A stretch of 33,613 nucleotides of DNA from Gemmobacter caeni (GTDB lineage: Bacteria > Pseudomonadota > Alphaproteobacteria > Rhodobacterales > Rhodobacteraceae), in assembly GCF_003054195.1 (NCBI RefSeq), contig NZ_QBKP01000027.1, forward strand, positions 1 through 33,613, written 5' to 3'. The notes beneath the pieces are model-generated. The model was not told where the DNA came from, did not search any database, and saw nothing but the letters and a program-made list of their open reading frames with translations. The number at the start of each line of letters is the position of its first letter. Within the stretch, counting starts at the first letter, position 1. Position numbers and translations under genes: made by a program. This document shows positions 16,275 through 24,154 of the stretch, piece after piece.

Positions 16275-17060
16275 ATGCGCCGCTTCGCTCTCATCGCTGC
16301 CCTTCTGATCTCGACCGCCGGTTTGCCGGGTGTTTCCCGCGCCCAGGGGGTTCCGACGATTGACACGACCAATCTCGCCAAGATCGTCGAGGTCCTGGCC
16401 GAGGCGAAGCTGCAGCTGCGCGAAATGATCGCGCAGAACCTCAAGCTCGACGACCAGATCCTGAAACAGCTCGAACAGATCAGGCTCCTCGGCGATCAAC
16501 TGGTCGCACTGCGCGAAAGCCTCGACATCCTGAAACTCGAGTTCGACCCGGAAACCTTCCTCCGCGACGTCCTGCCGGATTTCTCGGAGCTGACCTCCGC
16601 CGTCGAGGCCGCGAAGTCCGGCGACTGGGAGTCGGTCCTGACCTCGGGCACGGTAGGGGGCGGGGCCGTCAGCGCCCATGTTGACCGCTTCTTCGAGGAC
16701 GCGGGGCTTGACCGCAGCACCGTCGACGGTCTTGCGGCAAGCGAGGACCCGGCCGCCGCGCGGATCGGGACGGCCGCCAACACGGCCGCCTTTCTCTCCG
16801 TCGCCGCCGAAGCCTCGGCCGAGGATGCGACCGCGAGCCTGGAGCGTGTCGACCGACTCGTGGCCACGATCCCCGAGACCGACGGGCTCAAGGAGGCCAT
16901 CGATCTCAACACCCGCGTGACGGCGGAACTCGCCATCGCGCTTGCCAATATCTGGTCGATGGAAGCCGCCCAGGTCGTCGGCATGGGCGAGGCCGGAGTG
17001 ATGGATGCCGCCACCGCCGCCGAGGAGCGGAAGTTCATTAAGGTGCTGGGGGACGAGTGA
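16275..17060 (+). CDS. virB5: VirB5, minor pilin / pilus-tip protein
   Basis: A 261-residue exported, largely helical protein: signal peptide ending near SRA-QGVP, long coiled-coil-like helices (about 35-90), a middle region and a C-terminal helical segment with KEAIDLNT (Asp210-Thr213). This is the VirB5/TrbJ layout, and the position before virB6 fits. It starts four bases after the chimeric gene and shares its N- and C-terminal segments. VirB5 usually caps the pilus and helps contact recipient cells. Confidence 0.75.
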   Translation: MRRFALIAALLISTAGLPGVSRAQGVPTIDTTNLAKIVEVLAEAKLQLREMIAQNLKLDDQILKQLEQIRLLGDQLVALRESLDILKLEFDPETFLRDVLPDFSELTSAVEAAKSGDWESVLTSGTVGGGAVSAHVDRFFEDAGLDRSTVDGLAASEDPAAARIGTAANTAAFLSVAAEASAEDATASLERVDRLVATIPETDGLKEAIDLNTRVTAELAIALANIWSMEAAQVVGMGEAGVMDAATAAEERKFIKVLGDE

Positions 17061-17545
17061 TGTCGGGAGAGTTTGCCGGGAAGGAGAAGGGGAGTCCGGG
17101 ACTGGTCAGCATCCTGGTCGCGTTCGGCGTGACGCTTCCTGCACCTGCGATGGCTCAGACGATCGAGGACGAGTTCCTGCAGGTCGCGCCCCTGCCCGCT
17201 GGAATCGAGAACGTCACGCCACTCCCGGATGCCGCAAATGTCCGCTTCCAGGACTGTGAGGCGTTCTGGCCGGACGGGTACCGGGCTTGGCGCGCCGAAA
17301 GCGTCGCGACCGAAGACCATGCCCGGAAACGCGATATCTACAGCTGGCTCCGCGCCCGGCTGGCCTTCGAGGCGAAGGATTGCGGTTGCGCAGGCAAGGT
17401 CGCGCCCTGGGAAGACGTGGATCGCGTCTACGAAGCACTCAAGCAGGCCCATGGCCGCGTCGAGATCAAGCACACCGCCGCCTTCGCCGCCCAAGCGGAT
17501 GTCCTCACGGGCGCCGTCGAGCGGATGTGCGGGGGGTCCTTCTGA
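17057..17545 (+). CDS. Exported cysteine-containing protein between virB5 and virB6
   Basis: A 162-residue protein with a signal peptide (LVSILVAFGVTLPAPAMA-QT) and a mature domain with four to five cysteines (DCEAFW, DCGCAG, MCGG), suited to disulphides in the periplasm. Not recognised. The position between virB5 and virB6 is where some conjugation systems keep an entry-exclusion or accessory gene, but no lipobox is present, so that is only a possibility. It can start at GTG 17057 or ATG 17060; both overlap the virB5 stop. Its stop overlaps the virB6 ATG. Confidence 0.65.
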   Translation: MMSGEFAGKEKGSPGLVSILVAFGVTLPAPAMAQTIEDEFLQVAPLPAGIENVTPLPDAANVRFQDCEAFWPDGYRAWRAESVATEDHARKRDIYSWLRARLAFEAKDCGCAGKVAPWEDVDRVYEALKQAHGRVEIKHTAAFAAQADVLTGAVERMCGGSF

Positions 17546-18549
17546 TGGATCTCGTCTCAGAGATGCTCGGAATGCTCGATGCCGCGATCTCGAACGCGGG
17601 CCGCACCTTCTTCGAGACGACGGCCGCCTCGGTCGGTCCGCTCTACACCGCCTTCCTCACGATCCTCCTCGTTCTCGTCGGGGTCAATGCGGCGCTGAAC
17701 GTCTATACGATCTCGATGCGCGACGCGGTCCAGCTCTCGATCCGGATCGTGCTCGTGCTGATCTTCGGCCTCTCCTGGGCCAACTTCTCGGCGCTCTACG
17801 AGGCGCTTTCCTCCGGCACGGGCAATCTCGCGCTGTCCTACTTCGGCGTCACGGGCGACGCGCTCGCCGAGGGCGACACCTATACCGCGATGGACGGCTT
17901 CGCGCTGAAGATGGCCGAAAACGTCGATGCGGTGAGCCAGGCCCAGGGCTCGATCATGCGCGGCGTGATTGCGGCGCTGCTCTACGGGGTCCTCGCGCTC
18001 CTGATGGCGGCCTATGTCCTGATCGTCGCCTTCGCGAAGATCATGATCGCCTTCCTCCTGGGCCTCGCGCCCTTCGCGATCCTCGCCACCATTTTCGAAC
18101 GCACGAAGAACCTCTTCGAGGCCTGGGCTTCCGCCCTTCTCGGCTATCTCCTCTATCCGATCGCGGCTGCGGCCATTATCGGCACGGTGATCACGGTCGC
18201 GAACGACGTGCATCGGGAAGCGGCCGAGGTGACGAACATCGGCGCGATCGTCGGCTTTCTCGTCATGTGCTTCGTCGGCTTCTTCGCGCTTCGCGCCATC
18301 CCGCATGCCGCAGCGAACATCACCGGCCAGATCAACCTCGCCCATATCGCGCCGGAAGCCTTGCGCGTGACCGCGCGGCCCCTGACCCGTGCGGGCGAGT
18401 TCGCCGCGCCCCGGGCGCGCGAGTTCACCTCGGGCGCCGTCTACGGCAAGACCTCCGGTCTCGCCGAGCGCGAGCGCGACCGCACGTACGCTGATCTCGG
18501 CCGCGCCACGCGGATGCGGCTCGAGAGCCTGATCAAGGCGCGCGGCTGA
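17545..18549 (+). CDS. virB6: VirB6, polytopic inner-membrane channel protein
   Basis: A 334-residue VirB6/TrbL protein with at least five hydrophobic helices (for example around residues 30-52, 65-85, 150-175, 178-200 and 230-260) and a hydrophilic, Arg-rich C-terminal tail. VirB6 forms part of the inner-membrane passage for DNA. The ATG at 17545 overlaps the previous stop; longer readings upstream lie within the previous gene. The FGLSWANFSALYEA stretch is typical of the family. Confidence 0.88.
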   Translation: MDLVSEMLGMLDAAISNAGRTFFETTAASVGPLYTAFLTILLVLVGVNAALNVYTISMRDAVQLSIRIVLVLIFGLSWANFSALYEALSSGTGNLALSYFGVTGDALAEGDTYTAMDGFALKMAENVDAVSQAQGSIMRGVIAALLYGVLALLMAAYVLIVAFAKIMIAFLLGLAPFAILATIFERTKNLFEAWASALLGYLLYPIAAAAIIGTVITVANDVHREAAEVTNIGAIVGFLVMCFVGFFALRAIPHAAANITGQINLAHIAPEALRVTARPLTRAGEFAAPRAREFTSGAVYGKTSGLAERERDRTYADLGRATRMRLESLIKARG

Positions 18550-18577
18550 TCCCACACCTCCGACCTGACGAGTTCCG

Positions 18578-19267
18578 ATGACGACCGAACGATCCGATGC
18601 CCTGCACAACCACGCCCCGCGCACACTACTCGAAGAGGAGATGGCCTTCGGCATCAAGCGCCGCGAGCGCTTCGCCTGGACCATCGCTTTCGGCGGCACG
18701 CTGATCGGGGTCCTGGGCATCACGGCCGTGGTCCTCGTCCTCCCTCTGAAGGAGACCGAGGCGTTCCTGACCATCGTCGACAAGGACACTGGCGTTGCGG
18801 AGCGGGTGGTCTCGGTCGAGCGAGCCGGGATCGACCAGGCGGAGGGGATCAAGCAGGCGCTTCTCTATTCCTATGTGATCGACCGCGAGACCTTCGACGC
18901 GCATGACAACGAGGCGCGCATCCTCGGGGTCTATACCCGATCCGTCGAAGCCGCACGAACCTCGCTGACCGAGCTCTGGTCCGAGGCGAACCCGAACTAC
19001 CCGCCGAACGTCTATGGGGCGAACTCGAAGGCGACGGTCGAGATCACCTCGATCACGCCGATTACGGAGGCGACCTATCAGGTCCGCTATGTGAAGACGC
19101 TGCTTCGCACTGGCGATCCGCCGCGCGAGGGCAAGTTCTACGCGACCGTCAGCTTCCGCTTCAGCCCGTCCCGGCAGAGCGCGATCGAACTCGTCTGGGA
19201 GAACCCGACCGGGTTCCTCGTGACCGACTACCGCGTCACCGCGGAAACCTTCGAGGCCCAGAATTGA
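18578..19267 (+). CDS. virB8: VirB8, inner-membrane assembly factor
   Basis: A 229-residue bitopic protein: short cytoplasmic tail, one membrane helix (about residues 28-52) and a periplasmic NTF2-like domain with the family features SLTELWSEANPNYPPNVYG, YQVRYVKTLL and the final ENPTGFLVTDYRV. VirB8 organises the inner-membrane complex and contacts VirB9 and VirB10. Its stop overlaps the virB9 TTG start. Confidence 0.92.
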   Translation: MTTERSDALHNHAPRTLLEEEMAFGIKRRERFAWTIAFGGTLIGVLGITAVVLVLPLKETEAFLTIVDKDTGVAERVVSVERAGIDQAEGIKQALLYSYVIDRETFDAHDNEARILGVYTRSVEAARTSLTELWSEANPNYPPNVYGANSKATVEITSITPITEATYQVRYVKTLLRTGDPPREGKFYATVSFRFSPSRQSAIELVWENPTGFLVTDYRVTAETFEAQN

Positions 19268-19995
19268 GCAACGTTCCCTCCCCCACCCACCCGCACCGAG
19301 CCCGTCATACCACTCTCGCGGCAGCCGCCTTCACCGCCCTCGTCCTCTTCCCGGGAACCCTCATGGCCGAGGTGGCCCCCTCCCCTGGCAGCCGCGATGT
19401 CCGTGTGACCTATGCGACCTATCACGAGGGCCAGGTCTACCGCATCCGCACGCAGCTCAAGACGGTGACGCTGGTCGAGCTCGGCGATGGCGAGCGCATC
19501 CAGTCTGTGGCGATCGGCGATCTCGAAAGCTTCAAGGTCGATAAGCTCGAGCGCCCCAACCTCTTCATCCTGAAACCCGTCGTCGCGGGTGCGGCGACCA
19601 ACGTCACCGTCGAGACCAACCGCCATATCTACTTCCTCTACGTTCAAGAGGTCTCGCGCGGCGAGCCGATGTACTCGGTGAAGTTCACCGTGCCGGGCGC
19701 GCGCACGGCTGCTGTCGCTTCCGACATCCCGCCGGGAACGCCACTGACCTACCGCTTCCTTAAGCGCCGCGACCTGCCCGACTTCGCGCCGCTCTCGATC
19801 GTCGATGACGGTCGGAAGGTGACCTTCACGATCCCACCCGATGCGCCGATGCCGACGGTCTTCGGGGCCGATGAACGTGGCCGCGAGACCTCGATCAACG
19901 CCCGCGTCGAGGGCACGCGCATCACCGTGACGAGCCGCTCGGCCCGCTACGTCCTGCGCTATGGCGATGCGTATCTCTGCATCGAGGGCGAATGA
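19264..19995 (+). CDS. virB9: VirB9, outer-membrane core component
   Basis: A 243-residue exported protein of the VirB9/CagX family. After a signal peptide (cleavage near LMA-EV) come DVRVTYATYHEGQVYRI (N-terminal layer domain) and NVTVETNRHIYFLYV, then a C-terminal domain with LTYRFLK, PTVFG and the closing YVLRYGD. Together with VirB10 and a lipoprotein it forms the outer-membrane core. The only sensible start is a TTG at 19264 that overlaps the virB8 stop; the first ATG is inside the signal peptide region. Confidence 0.9.
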   Translation: MSNVPSPTHPHRARHTTLAAAAFTALVLFPGTLMAEVAPSPGSRDVRVTYATYHEGQVYRIRTQLKTVTLVELGDGERIQSVAIGDLESFKVDKLERPNLFILKPVVAGAATNVTVETNRHIYFLYVQEVSRGEPMYSVKFTVPGARTAAVASDIPPGTPLTYRFLKRRDLPDFAPLSIVDDGRKVTFTIPPDAPMPTVFGADERGRETSINARVEGTRITVTSRSARYVLRYGDAYLCIEGE

Positions 19996-19996
19996 G

Positions 19997-21304
19997 ATGG
20001 CCGAGACCCCCGATCAAGAAGCCCGCCTCGCCGCCCGTCTCGAGGCCCTGAAAGGTCCCGGGAAGAGAAAGCGCGGGGTGAACCCATGGGTGCTGTCGGC
20101 AGTGACCGGGGTCGCAGGGCTCGGGGTCGGTGCCTGGATTGTGGCCTTCGCGCCTGAAGCGGGGCCGGAGGAGGGCCTGCCCGCGAGTACCGCGACCGAA
20201 TTCCAGGAGGATGCTGGGCTCGACGGATTCCGCATTCGCGAGGACGAAGCCCCTGCCCTGCCTCAGGCGACGCCGACGTCGGAAGACCCAGAACTCGCGA
20301 GCCTGCGGGCGACCGTCGCCGAGCTTCAGGCCGAGATCGCCCGGCTCCGGGCCAACCCGGAGACGGTGACCGTCGCGGACGAGGCAGCGCTCGCCGCCCT
20401 GCAGGCGCGGATCGATGAGGTAGAGGCGGCCTCGGCCGCGCGCGAGGCCGCCCTGCAGGACGCCGAGCTTGAGAACGAGCGCCTGCGCGCGCAGATCGAG
20501 GCAGGAGCGCTCCTTGCCGATGAAGAGTCCGCCGCCCGCGAGGCAGCCGCACGGCGCGAGGAAGAGCTCGCCCGCCGGCGTGCCGAGGCCGAGGCGCTCG
20601 AAGCGGCGCGTATCAACTCGGATATGGTCGCCTTCCGGGATGGCGCGAGTGGTGGCGGGCCCGATGGCGAGACCGCGCGCGAAGCGACGGGCGATGCCGC
20701 CTTCCTGCGCGAGGGCGCGGGACGCGCGGAGGTACGCACGGCCGAGATCATCGCGAACCCGGGCTCCACCCTGGTCCAGGGCACGCTGATCGAAGCCGCG
20801 CTCGAGACCGCGATCTCGACCGATCTCGCCGGCAACGTCGTGGCCCAGGTCAGCCATGACGTCTGGTCCTTCGACATGTCACGCGTCCTCGTGCCCCGCG
20901 GGGCGAAGCTCTACGGGCGCTATGACAGCGACACTGATCTCGGCCAACGCCGCGTCCTCATCGCTTGGGACCGGCTCGTCACCCCGGACGGCCAGTCGGT
21001 CGACCTCGCCGCCTATGGCACCGATCCGGTCGGACGCTCCGGGCTTCCCGGCAAGGTCCGGACGCATTTCCTGAAGAGGTTTGGGTCGGCGGCGCTGATC
21101 TCCATCATCGGTGCCGCACCCGCCGTCGCTGCGGCTCAGGTCGAGGACGAAAACGCCACCGATGCCGTCGAGGATATTGGTGACGGTTTCACCGAAAGCA
21201 TCGGGACCGTCTTGGGCGACTATCTGACCATCGCACCGACGATCTACGTGAACCAGGGCACCGTCGTCCTGATCCGGGTCGATGCCGACATCGAGATGTT
21301 CTGA
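19997..21304 (+). CDS. virB10: VirB10, energy-sensing scaffold
   Basis: VirB10 spans both membranes and gates the secretion channel. The 435-residue protein has a cytoplasmic N-tail, a membrane helix (about 30-50), a periplasmic Pro/Glu-rich linker with a long Ala/Glu/Arg-rich coiled coil (about 95-205) and the C-terminal beta-barrel domain (about 245-435) with LVQGTLIEAALET, SRVLVPRGAKLYGRYDS and a hydrophobic antenna helix near LISIIGAAPAVAA. I chose the ATG at 19997, two bases after virB9, with a GAGGG site; a longer frame from 19961 overlaps virB9. Confidence 0.93.
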   Translation: MAETPDQEARLAARLEALKGPGKRKRGVNPWVLSAVTGVAGLGVGAWIVAFAPEAGPEEGLPASTATEFQEDAGLDGFRIREDEAPALPQATPTSEDPELASLRATVAELQAEIARLRANPETVTVADEAALAALQARIDEVEAASAAREAALQDAELENERLRAQIEAGALLADEESAAREAAARREEELARRRAEAEALEAARINSDMVAFRDGASGGGPDGETAREATGDAAFLREGAGRAEVRTAEIIANPGSTLVQGTLIEAALETAISTDLAGNVVAQVSHDVWSFDMSRVLVPRGAKLYGRYDSDTDLGQRRVLIAWDRLVTPDGQSVDLAAYGTDPVGRSGLPGKVRTHFLKRFGSAALISIIGAAPAVAAAQVEDENATDAVEDIGDGFTESIGTVLGDYLTIAPTIYVNQGTVVLIRVDADIEMF

Positions 21305-21319
21305 GAGGGGACCGGGTGC

Positions 21320-22348
21320 ATGAGCTATCTCGCGACCTATCTCGGCCGGCTCGATCCGGTGTTGCTCGACCCCACGGTCATCGAGGTCGCGATCCTGCCC
21401 GATGGAACGGTCTGGACCGAACGCGCCGGCGACATCCACATGGCCCCCGCCCCGAAATCCGCCCTGCCCCGGGAGCAGGTCCGCGATCTCGCGGCCCAGA
21501 TCGCGAACTCGACCAACAACCGCTTCACCGAGACCTCACCCCTCGTCTCGGCCACCGTCACCTACCAGGGCCTCTCGCTCCGCGCCCAGATCGTCGGTGC
21601 CCCGGCGTCGCCCTCCGGCACCACCCTCTCCTTCCGGGCCTTCCGCCCCGAGGTGCAGACCGCGCCCCGTACCTTCGAGTTCCTTCGGCGGGGTGCAGGC
21701 AACAGTGAAGAAGAGCGCCGCAAGCTCGTGGCGGAAGTGGTCGAGGCTGGGCAGACCGGCAGCGTCGACGATCTCCTGAAGCTTCTCGTCGCGCATCGGC
21801 TCAACGTCATCGTCTCCGGCGGCACCTCGACCGGCAAGACCGAACTCGGGCGGCGGCTTCTCGATCTCGTCCACGACGACGAGCGGATCGTCACCATCGA
21901 GGATTCGCTCGAACTCCGGCCCCGGCAGCGCAACTCGCTCTGCCTTCTGGCCTCCCGCGAGGAAGGCACCGAGCGTTCGGCCAACCATCTCCTGCAGGCG
22001 ACACTGCGCCTGCGCCCCGATCGGATCATCCTCGGCGAACTCCGCGGCCTCGAGGCCGCGACCTTCCTTGATGCGATCAACACCGGACATGCCGGGTCCT
22101 TCACCACCATCCACGCCCAGAGCGCCCGCAAGGCCCTCGACCGGCTCGCCCTCCTCGTCATGGCCTCGGGCACACGGCTCGGCTACGCCGAGGTCATCCG
22201 CTATCTCGAAGGTTCGATCGATGTGATCGTCCAGATGGGACGGGACGGGGAGAAGCGCGGAGTCGTCGAGGTCTGGGTACCGGGTGCGAATCGGCAAGAG
22301 GGCGCTTCGCTGCTTGATCGCCTCGCCGGAGCGCGGAGGTCCGCGTGA
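21320..22348 (+). CDS. virB11: VirB11, hexameric traffic ATPase
   Basis: A 342-residue cytoplasmic ATPase of the VirB11/TrbB family, switching the system between pilus assembly and DNA transfer. Walker A is G167-G-T-S-T-G-K173-T; the Asp box (ERIVTIEDSLEL), Walker B-like ILGELRG and the His box (INTGHAGSFTTIHAQS) follow in the right order. GAGGGGAC precedes the ATG. The stop overlaps the GTG of the next gene. Confidence 0.95.
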   Translation: MSYLATYLGRLDPVLLDPTVIEVAILPDGTVWTERAGDIHMAPAPKSALPREQVRDLAAQIANSTNNRFTETSPLVSATVTYQGLSLRAQIVGAPASPSGTTLSFRAFRPEVQTAPRTFEFLRRGAGNSEEERRKLVAEVVEAGQTGSVDDLLKLLVAHRLNVIVSGGTSTGKTELGRRLLDLVHDDERIVTIEDSLELRPRQRNSLCLLASREEGTERSANHLLQATLRLRPDRIILGELRGLEAATFLDAINTGHAGSFTTIHAQSARKALDRLALLVMASGTRLGYAEVIRYLEGSIDVIVQMGRDGEKRGVVEVWVPGANRQEGASLLDRLAGARRSA

Positions 22349-22995
22349 CGGCGGATCCGGACACACCGGACGACAAGGGGCCGGGTAGGAAACCTCGCGA
22401 GGTGTTCTCGGTCTACTCAAGTGTCTCAGGCAAGGCGGAGACTTTCGCGGACCCACGGGAGGCCGGGCGGGCGTTCTTCCTGGCCGATCCGGCGGAGCGA
22501 CCAAGTGTGACGCACACATTGGGGAACAGCGCGCGGACGATGGCGCGAACGGAGATCCATGGCGTTCATCCGGGCGGAGAGCCGCGCTACTTCAAGAGCC
22601 TTCCGGCGTCGCATGCGCCAGATGCAGCGTTCCGAGAAGGGTTCCTGGAGGCGATGGAGCAGTCGTTGAAGGAAAGGCTAGGCGAGGTCGCTGCAGTCAA
22701 GGGACCGGCCCAAGCTGCCCGCGTTGACTCGAGGCTGGTCGATGATCTCGAGTCTTTCGCCTTTCGAGTCCCTGTAAAGGCCGTGCAACTTTGGGCCAGC
22801 CGTAGTACCGACATTTTGCCGGGGCCGGTGCTCAAAGCCGCTGCAGACGCATATGCCGTCGGCCGCGGTCGTGAGGCTGCAGTTGGATGGGTAAGGGAAA
22901 ATGAAATGGCGGATGGCAATCTACGCGAATCTGGAAGAGTAAAGGTGGCGGATGGCCGACAATTCACCCAAGGGTCAGAAGAGTGGGAGCGCTGA
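22345..22995 (+). CDS. Unknown protein ending the virB operon
   Basis: A 216-residue soluble protein coupled to virB11 by a GTGA overlap. The N-terminal half has a compact domain (FSVYSSVSGKAETFADPREAGRA..., about 20-75) that would suit a small protein-binding or DNA-linked module of mobile elements; the C-terminal part is helical with a Cys-free, charged end. Base composition drops towards the 3' end compared with the virB genes. Not recognised. Confidence 0.6.
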   Translation: MTADPDTPDDKGPGRKPREVFSVYSSVSGKAETFADPREAGRAFFLADPAERPSVTHTLGNSARTMARTEIHGVHPGGEPRYFKSLPASHAPDAAFREGFLEAMEQSLKERLGEVAAVKGPAQAARVDSRLVDDLESFAFRVPVKAVQLWASRSTDILPGPVLKAAADAYAVGRGREAAVGWVRENEMADGNLRESGRVKVADGRQFTQGSEEWER

Positions 22996-23378
22996 AAACG
23001 GCCCAAAGCTGCAATTCGTGTGACTTCTGGTCGACGTCTGCTAATCGGCCCGTCTATGTCTCTAAGCTTCTCAAGTCGGAGTCCGGAAGCTCGAGTTCCG
23101 CAGGCCTAGCGGCGACGGCACAGCCGGCGGAGCCCTAGCTGATGGCGGTGCCCAATTGCGGGCGCGGTATTTGGCGAACCTTTGGGCCCGGCTTTGCGTA
23201 CGCCTGAAAGTACTTGCAGGCCACGAAGCCGCGACGGCTGCCGCTTTCGAGCAGCATCTTGGTGCTAATACGATGATACTCGCCTTGATTTGGGATGAAC
23301 AGCCTACCGTCACGATAGGATTCAATCCGGCAGGGCTCCCAACCGGCCGAGCGGGACTCGACCGGTCAGAAACCGGCA
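22996..23378. other. Gap between virB operon and cargo genes
   Basis: No confidently supported gene. A + strand frame at 23156-23398 could encode about 80 residues (with LKVLAGHEAATAAAFEQHL), but it has no clear ribosome-binding site and may be a remnant. At the right edge AACCGGC (23371-23377) and GCCGGTT (23390-23396) form a 7-base inverted repeat around the stop codon of the - strand gene, possibly a weak transcription end. Confidence 0.4.
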
Positions 23379-23588
23379 CTAGCGCAAGCGCCGGTTGAAG
23401 CGGGCGAGCTGGTCCGGCGTGCCCTCGATTTCGTAACCCTTCCCCGTCTTGCGGATTTGGGCACCGGAGGCGGACGCTGCACCGCGCAACGCCCGGTCTA
23501 CGGTCTGGGCCATATCGCGCTTCAGCGCGGCGCCAAGCGACTGAGCCGATCCGAAACTGCGGCCCTTGTAACGGAACTTCACGGTCAT
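23379..23588 (-). CDS. Small protein, partner of DUF2188-type gene
   Basis: A 69-residue basic protein (TVKFRYKGRSFGS, then a helical stretch, then a C-terminal KGYEIEGTPDQLARF) of unknown function. The ATG at 23588 follows the upstream gene's stop by four bases and has GAAAGG upstream, so the two are translated together. A longer in-frame start at 23660 would run through the neighbour and is unlikely. Confidence 0.55.
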   Translation of the reverse strand: MTVKFRYKGRSFGSAQSLGAALKRDMAQTVDRALRGAASASGAQIRKTGKGYEIEGTPDQLARFNRRLR

Positions 23589-23592
23589 GCCG

Positions 23593-23817
23593 TCAGCCTT
23601 TCGGGGGATAGGGGTCGTTGCCGTGGGAGTCGCGCTCCCTGATCTGGCCGTTGCGGCCATGGATCAGAAGCTCTGAGCCCTGATGGCGGGCGATGTCCCG
23701 CCCGGCTTCGATGGCCTCGCGCTGGGTCGGATGAACCGACGTGGCCCGCTCCGCCCCGGCACCCTTGACGGCCCAGCCGCGCTGGTGGGGCACAATGTGC
23801 TGATTTTGTTTGGACAT
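23593..23817 (-). CDS. DUF2188-type small protein
   Basis: A 74-residue protein with the pattern of the DUF2188 family: an N-terminal HIVPHQRGWAVKGAGA strand pair, T-x-REAIEAGRDIARHQ helix, then ELLIHGRNGQIRERDSHGND. Function of the family is unknown. AGGAG lies seven bases before the ATG at 23817, which decides against the longer frame beginning at 23874. It is the first gene of a two-gene - strand unit read divergently from the RHH/GNAT pair. Confidence 0.75.
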   Translation of the reverse strand: MSKQNQHIVPHQRGWAVKGAGAERATSVHPTQREAIEAGRDIARHQGSELLIHGRNGQIRERDSHGNDPYPPKG

Positions 23818-23846
23818 TGGTCTTCTCCTAGAGGAAAGATAGCCAT

Positions 23847-23874
23847 AAAATACATGAAAATTAGCTATTTTCAA
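23847..23874 (-). promoter_or_regulatory. Sigma70-like promoter for the DUF2188 pair
   Basis: On the - strand, -35 TTGAAA (complement of 23869-23874) and -10 TATTTT (complement of 23847-23852) are separated by 16 bases, about 30 bases before the DUF2188 start. The region is far more AT-rich than its surroundings. Confidence 0.5.
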
Positions 23875-23882
23875 GCTATTTT
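23863..23882. repeat. Direct repeat AGCTATTTT, 11-base period
   Basis: AGCTATTTT occurs at 23863-23871 and 23874-23882, one helical turn apart, covering the -35 of the - strand promoter and lying just upstream of the + strand promoter. Such spacing suits a dimeric or RHH-type repressor; the RHH protein encoded at 23948 is a natural candidate. Confidence 0.5.
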
Positions 23883-23896
23883 ATGATTGTTTTTGG

Positions 23897-23925
23897 TTGA
23901 CACATCCTGAGACCGGCGTTATATG
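23897..23925 (+). promoter_or_regulatory. Strong sigma70-like promoter for the RHH/GNAT pair
   Basis: A perfect -35 TTGACA (23897-23902), a 17-base spacer and -10 TATATG (23920-23925) precede the AAGGAGG ribosome-binding site (23935-23941) and the ATG at 23948. One of the clearest promoters in the window. Confidence 0.7.
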
Positions 23926-23947
23926 GACGAGCCGAAGGAGGCCCCTG

Positions 23948-24154
23948 ATGAAGCGAACGATGACGCTCAACCTAACGGAAACGGAAATGACCGTTCTCGA
24001 ACGCATGTGCGAGGAGAAGGGGCTGTCGAAGACCGCGCTCGTCCGGCAGGCTCTGCGGCTCTACAAATCAGTCGACGAGCGCCTGGCGCGCGGCGAGAAG
24101 GTCTTTGTCGAAAGTGCCGACAAGGCCGAAAAGACCGAGTTGATGGTGCTGTGA
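23948..24154 (+). CDS. RHH (CopG-type) antitoxin/repressor
   Basis: A 68-residue ribbon-helix-helix protein: N-terminal strand RTMTLNLT, helix TETEMTVLERMCEEKG and second helix SKTALVRQALRLYKSV, then an acidic/basic tail. Such proteins bind DNA as dimers and often repress their own promoter. The stop overlaps the GTG of the acetyltransferase gene, the classic antitoxin-toxin arrangement. The operator is probably the direct repeat in the divergent promoter region. Confidence 0.82.
   Translation: MKRTMTLNLTETEMTVLERMCEEKGLSKTALVRQALRLYKSVDERLARGEKVFVESADKAEKTELMVL

Noticed and set aside
14822-16444. 540-residue - strand frame opposite the transglycosylase gene
   Set aside because: Shadow of a GC-rich coding region; no recognisable domain or start site.
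17557-18852. 431-residue - strand frame opposite virB6 and virB8
   Set aside because: Arg/Glu/His-rich antisense of membrane-helix codons; virB6 and virB8 fully explain the stretch.
23156-23398. 80-residue + strand frame as a gene
   Set aside because: Partly protein-like but no ribosome-binding site and no neighbour link; recorded only as a possible remnant in the gap entry.
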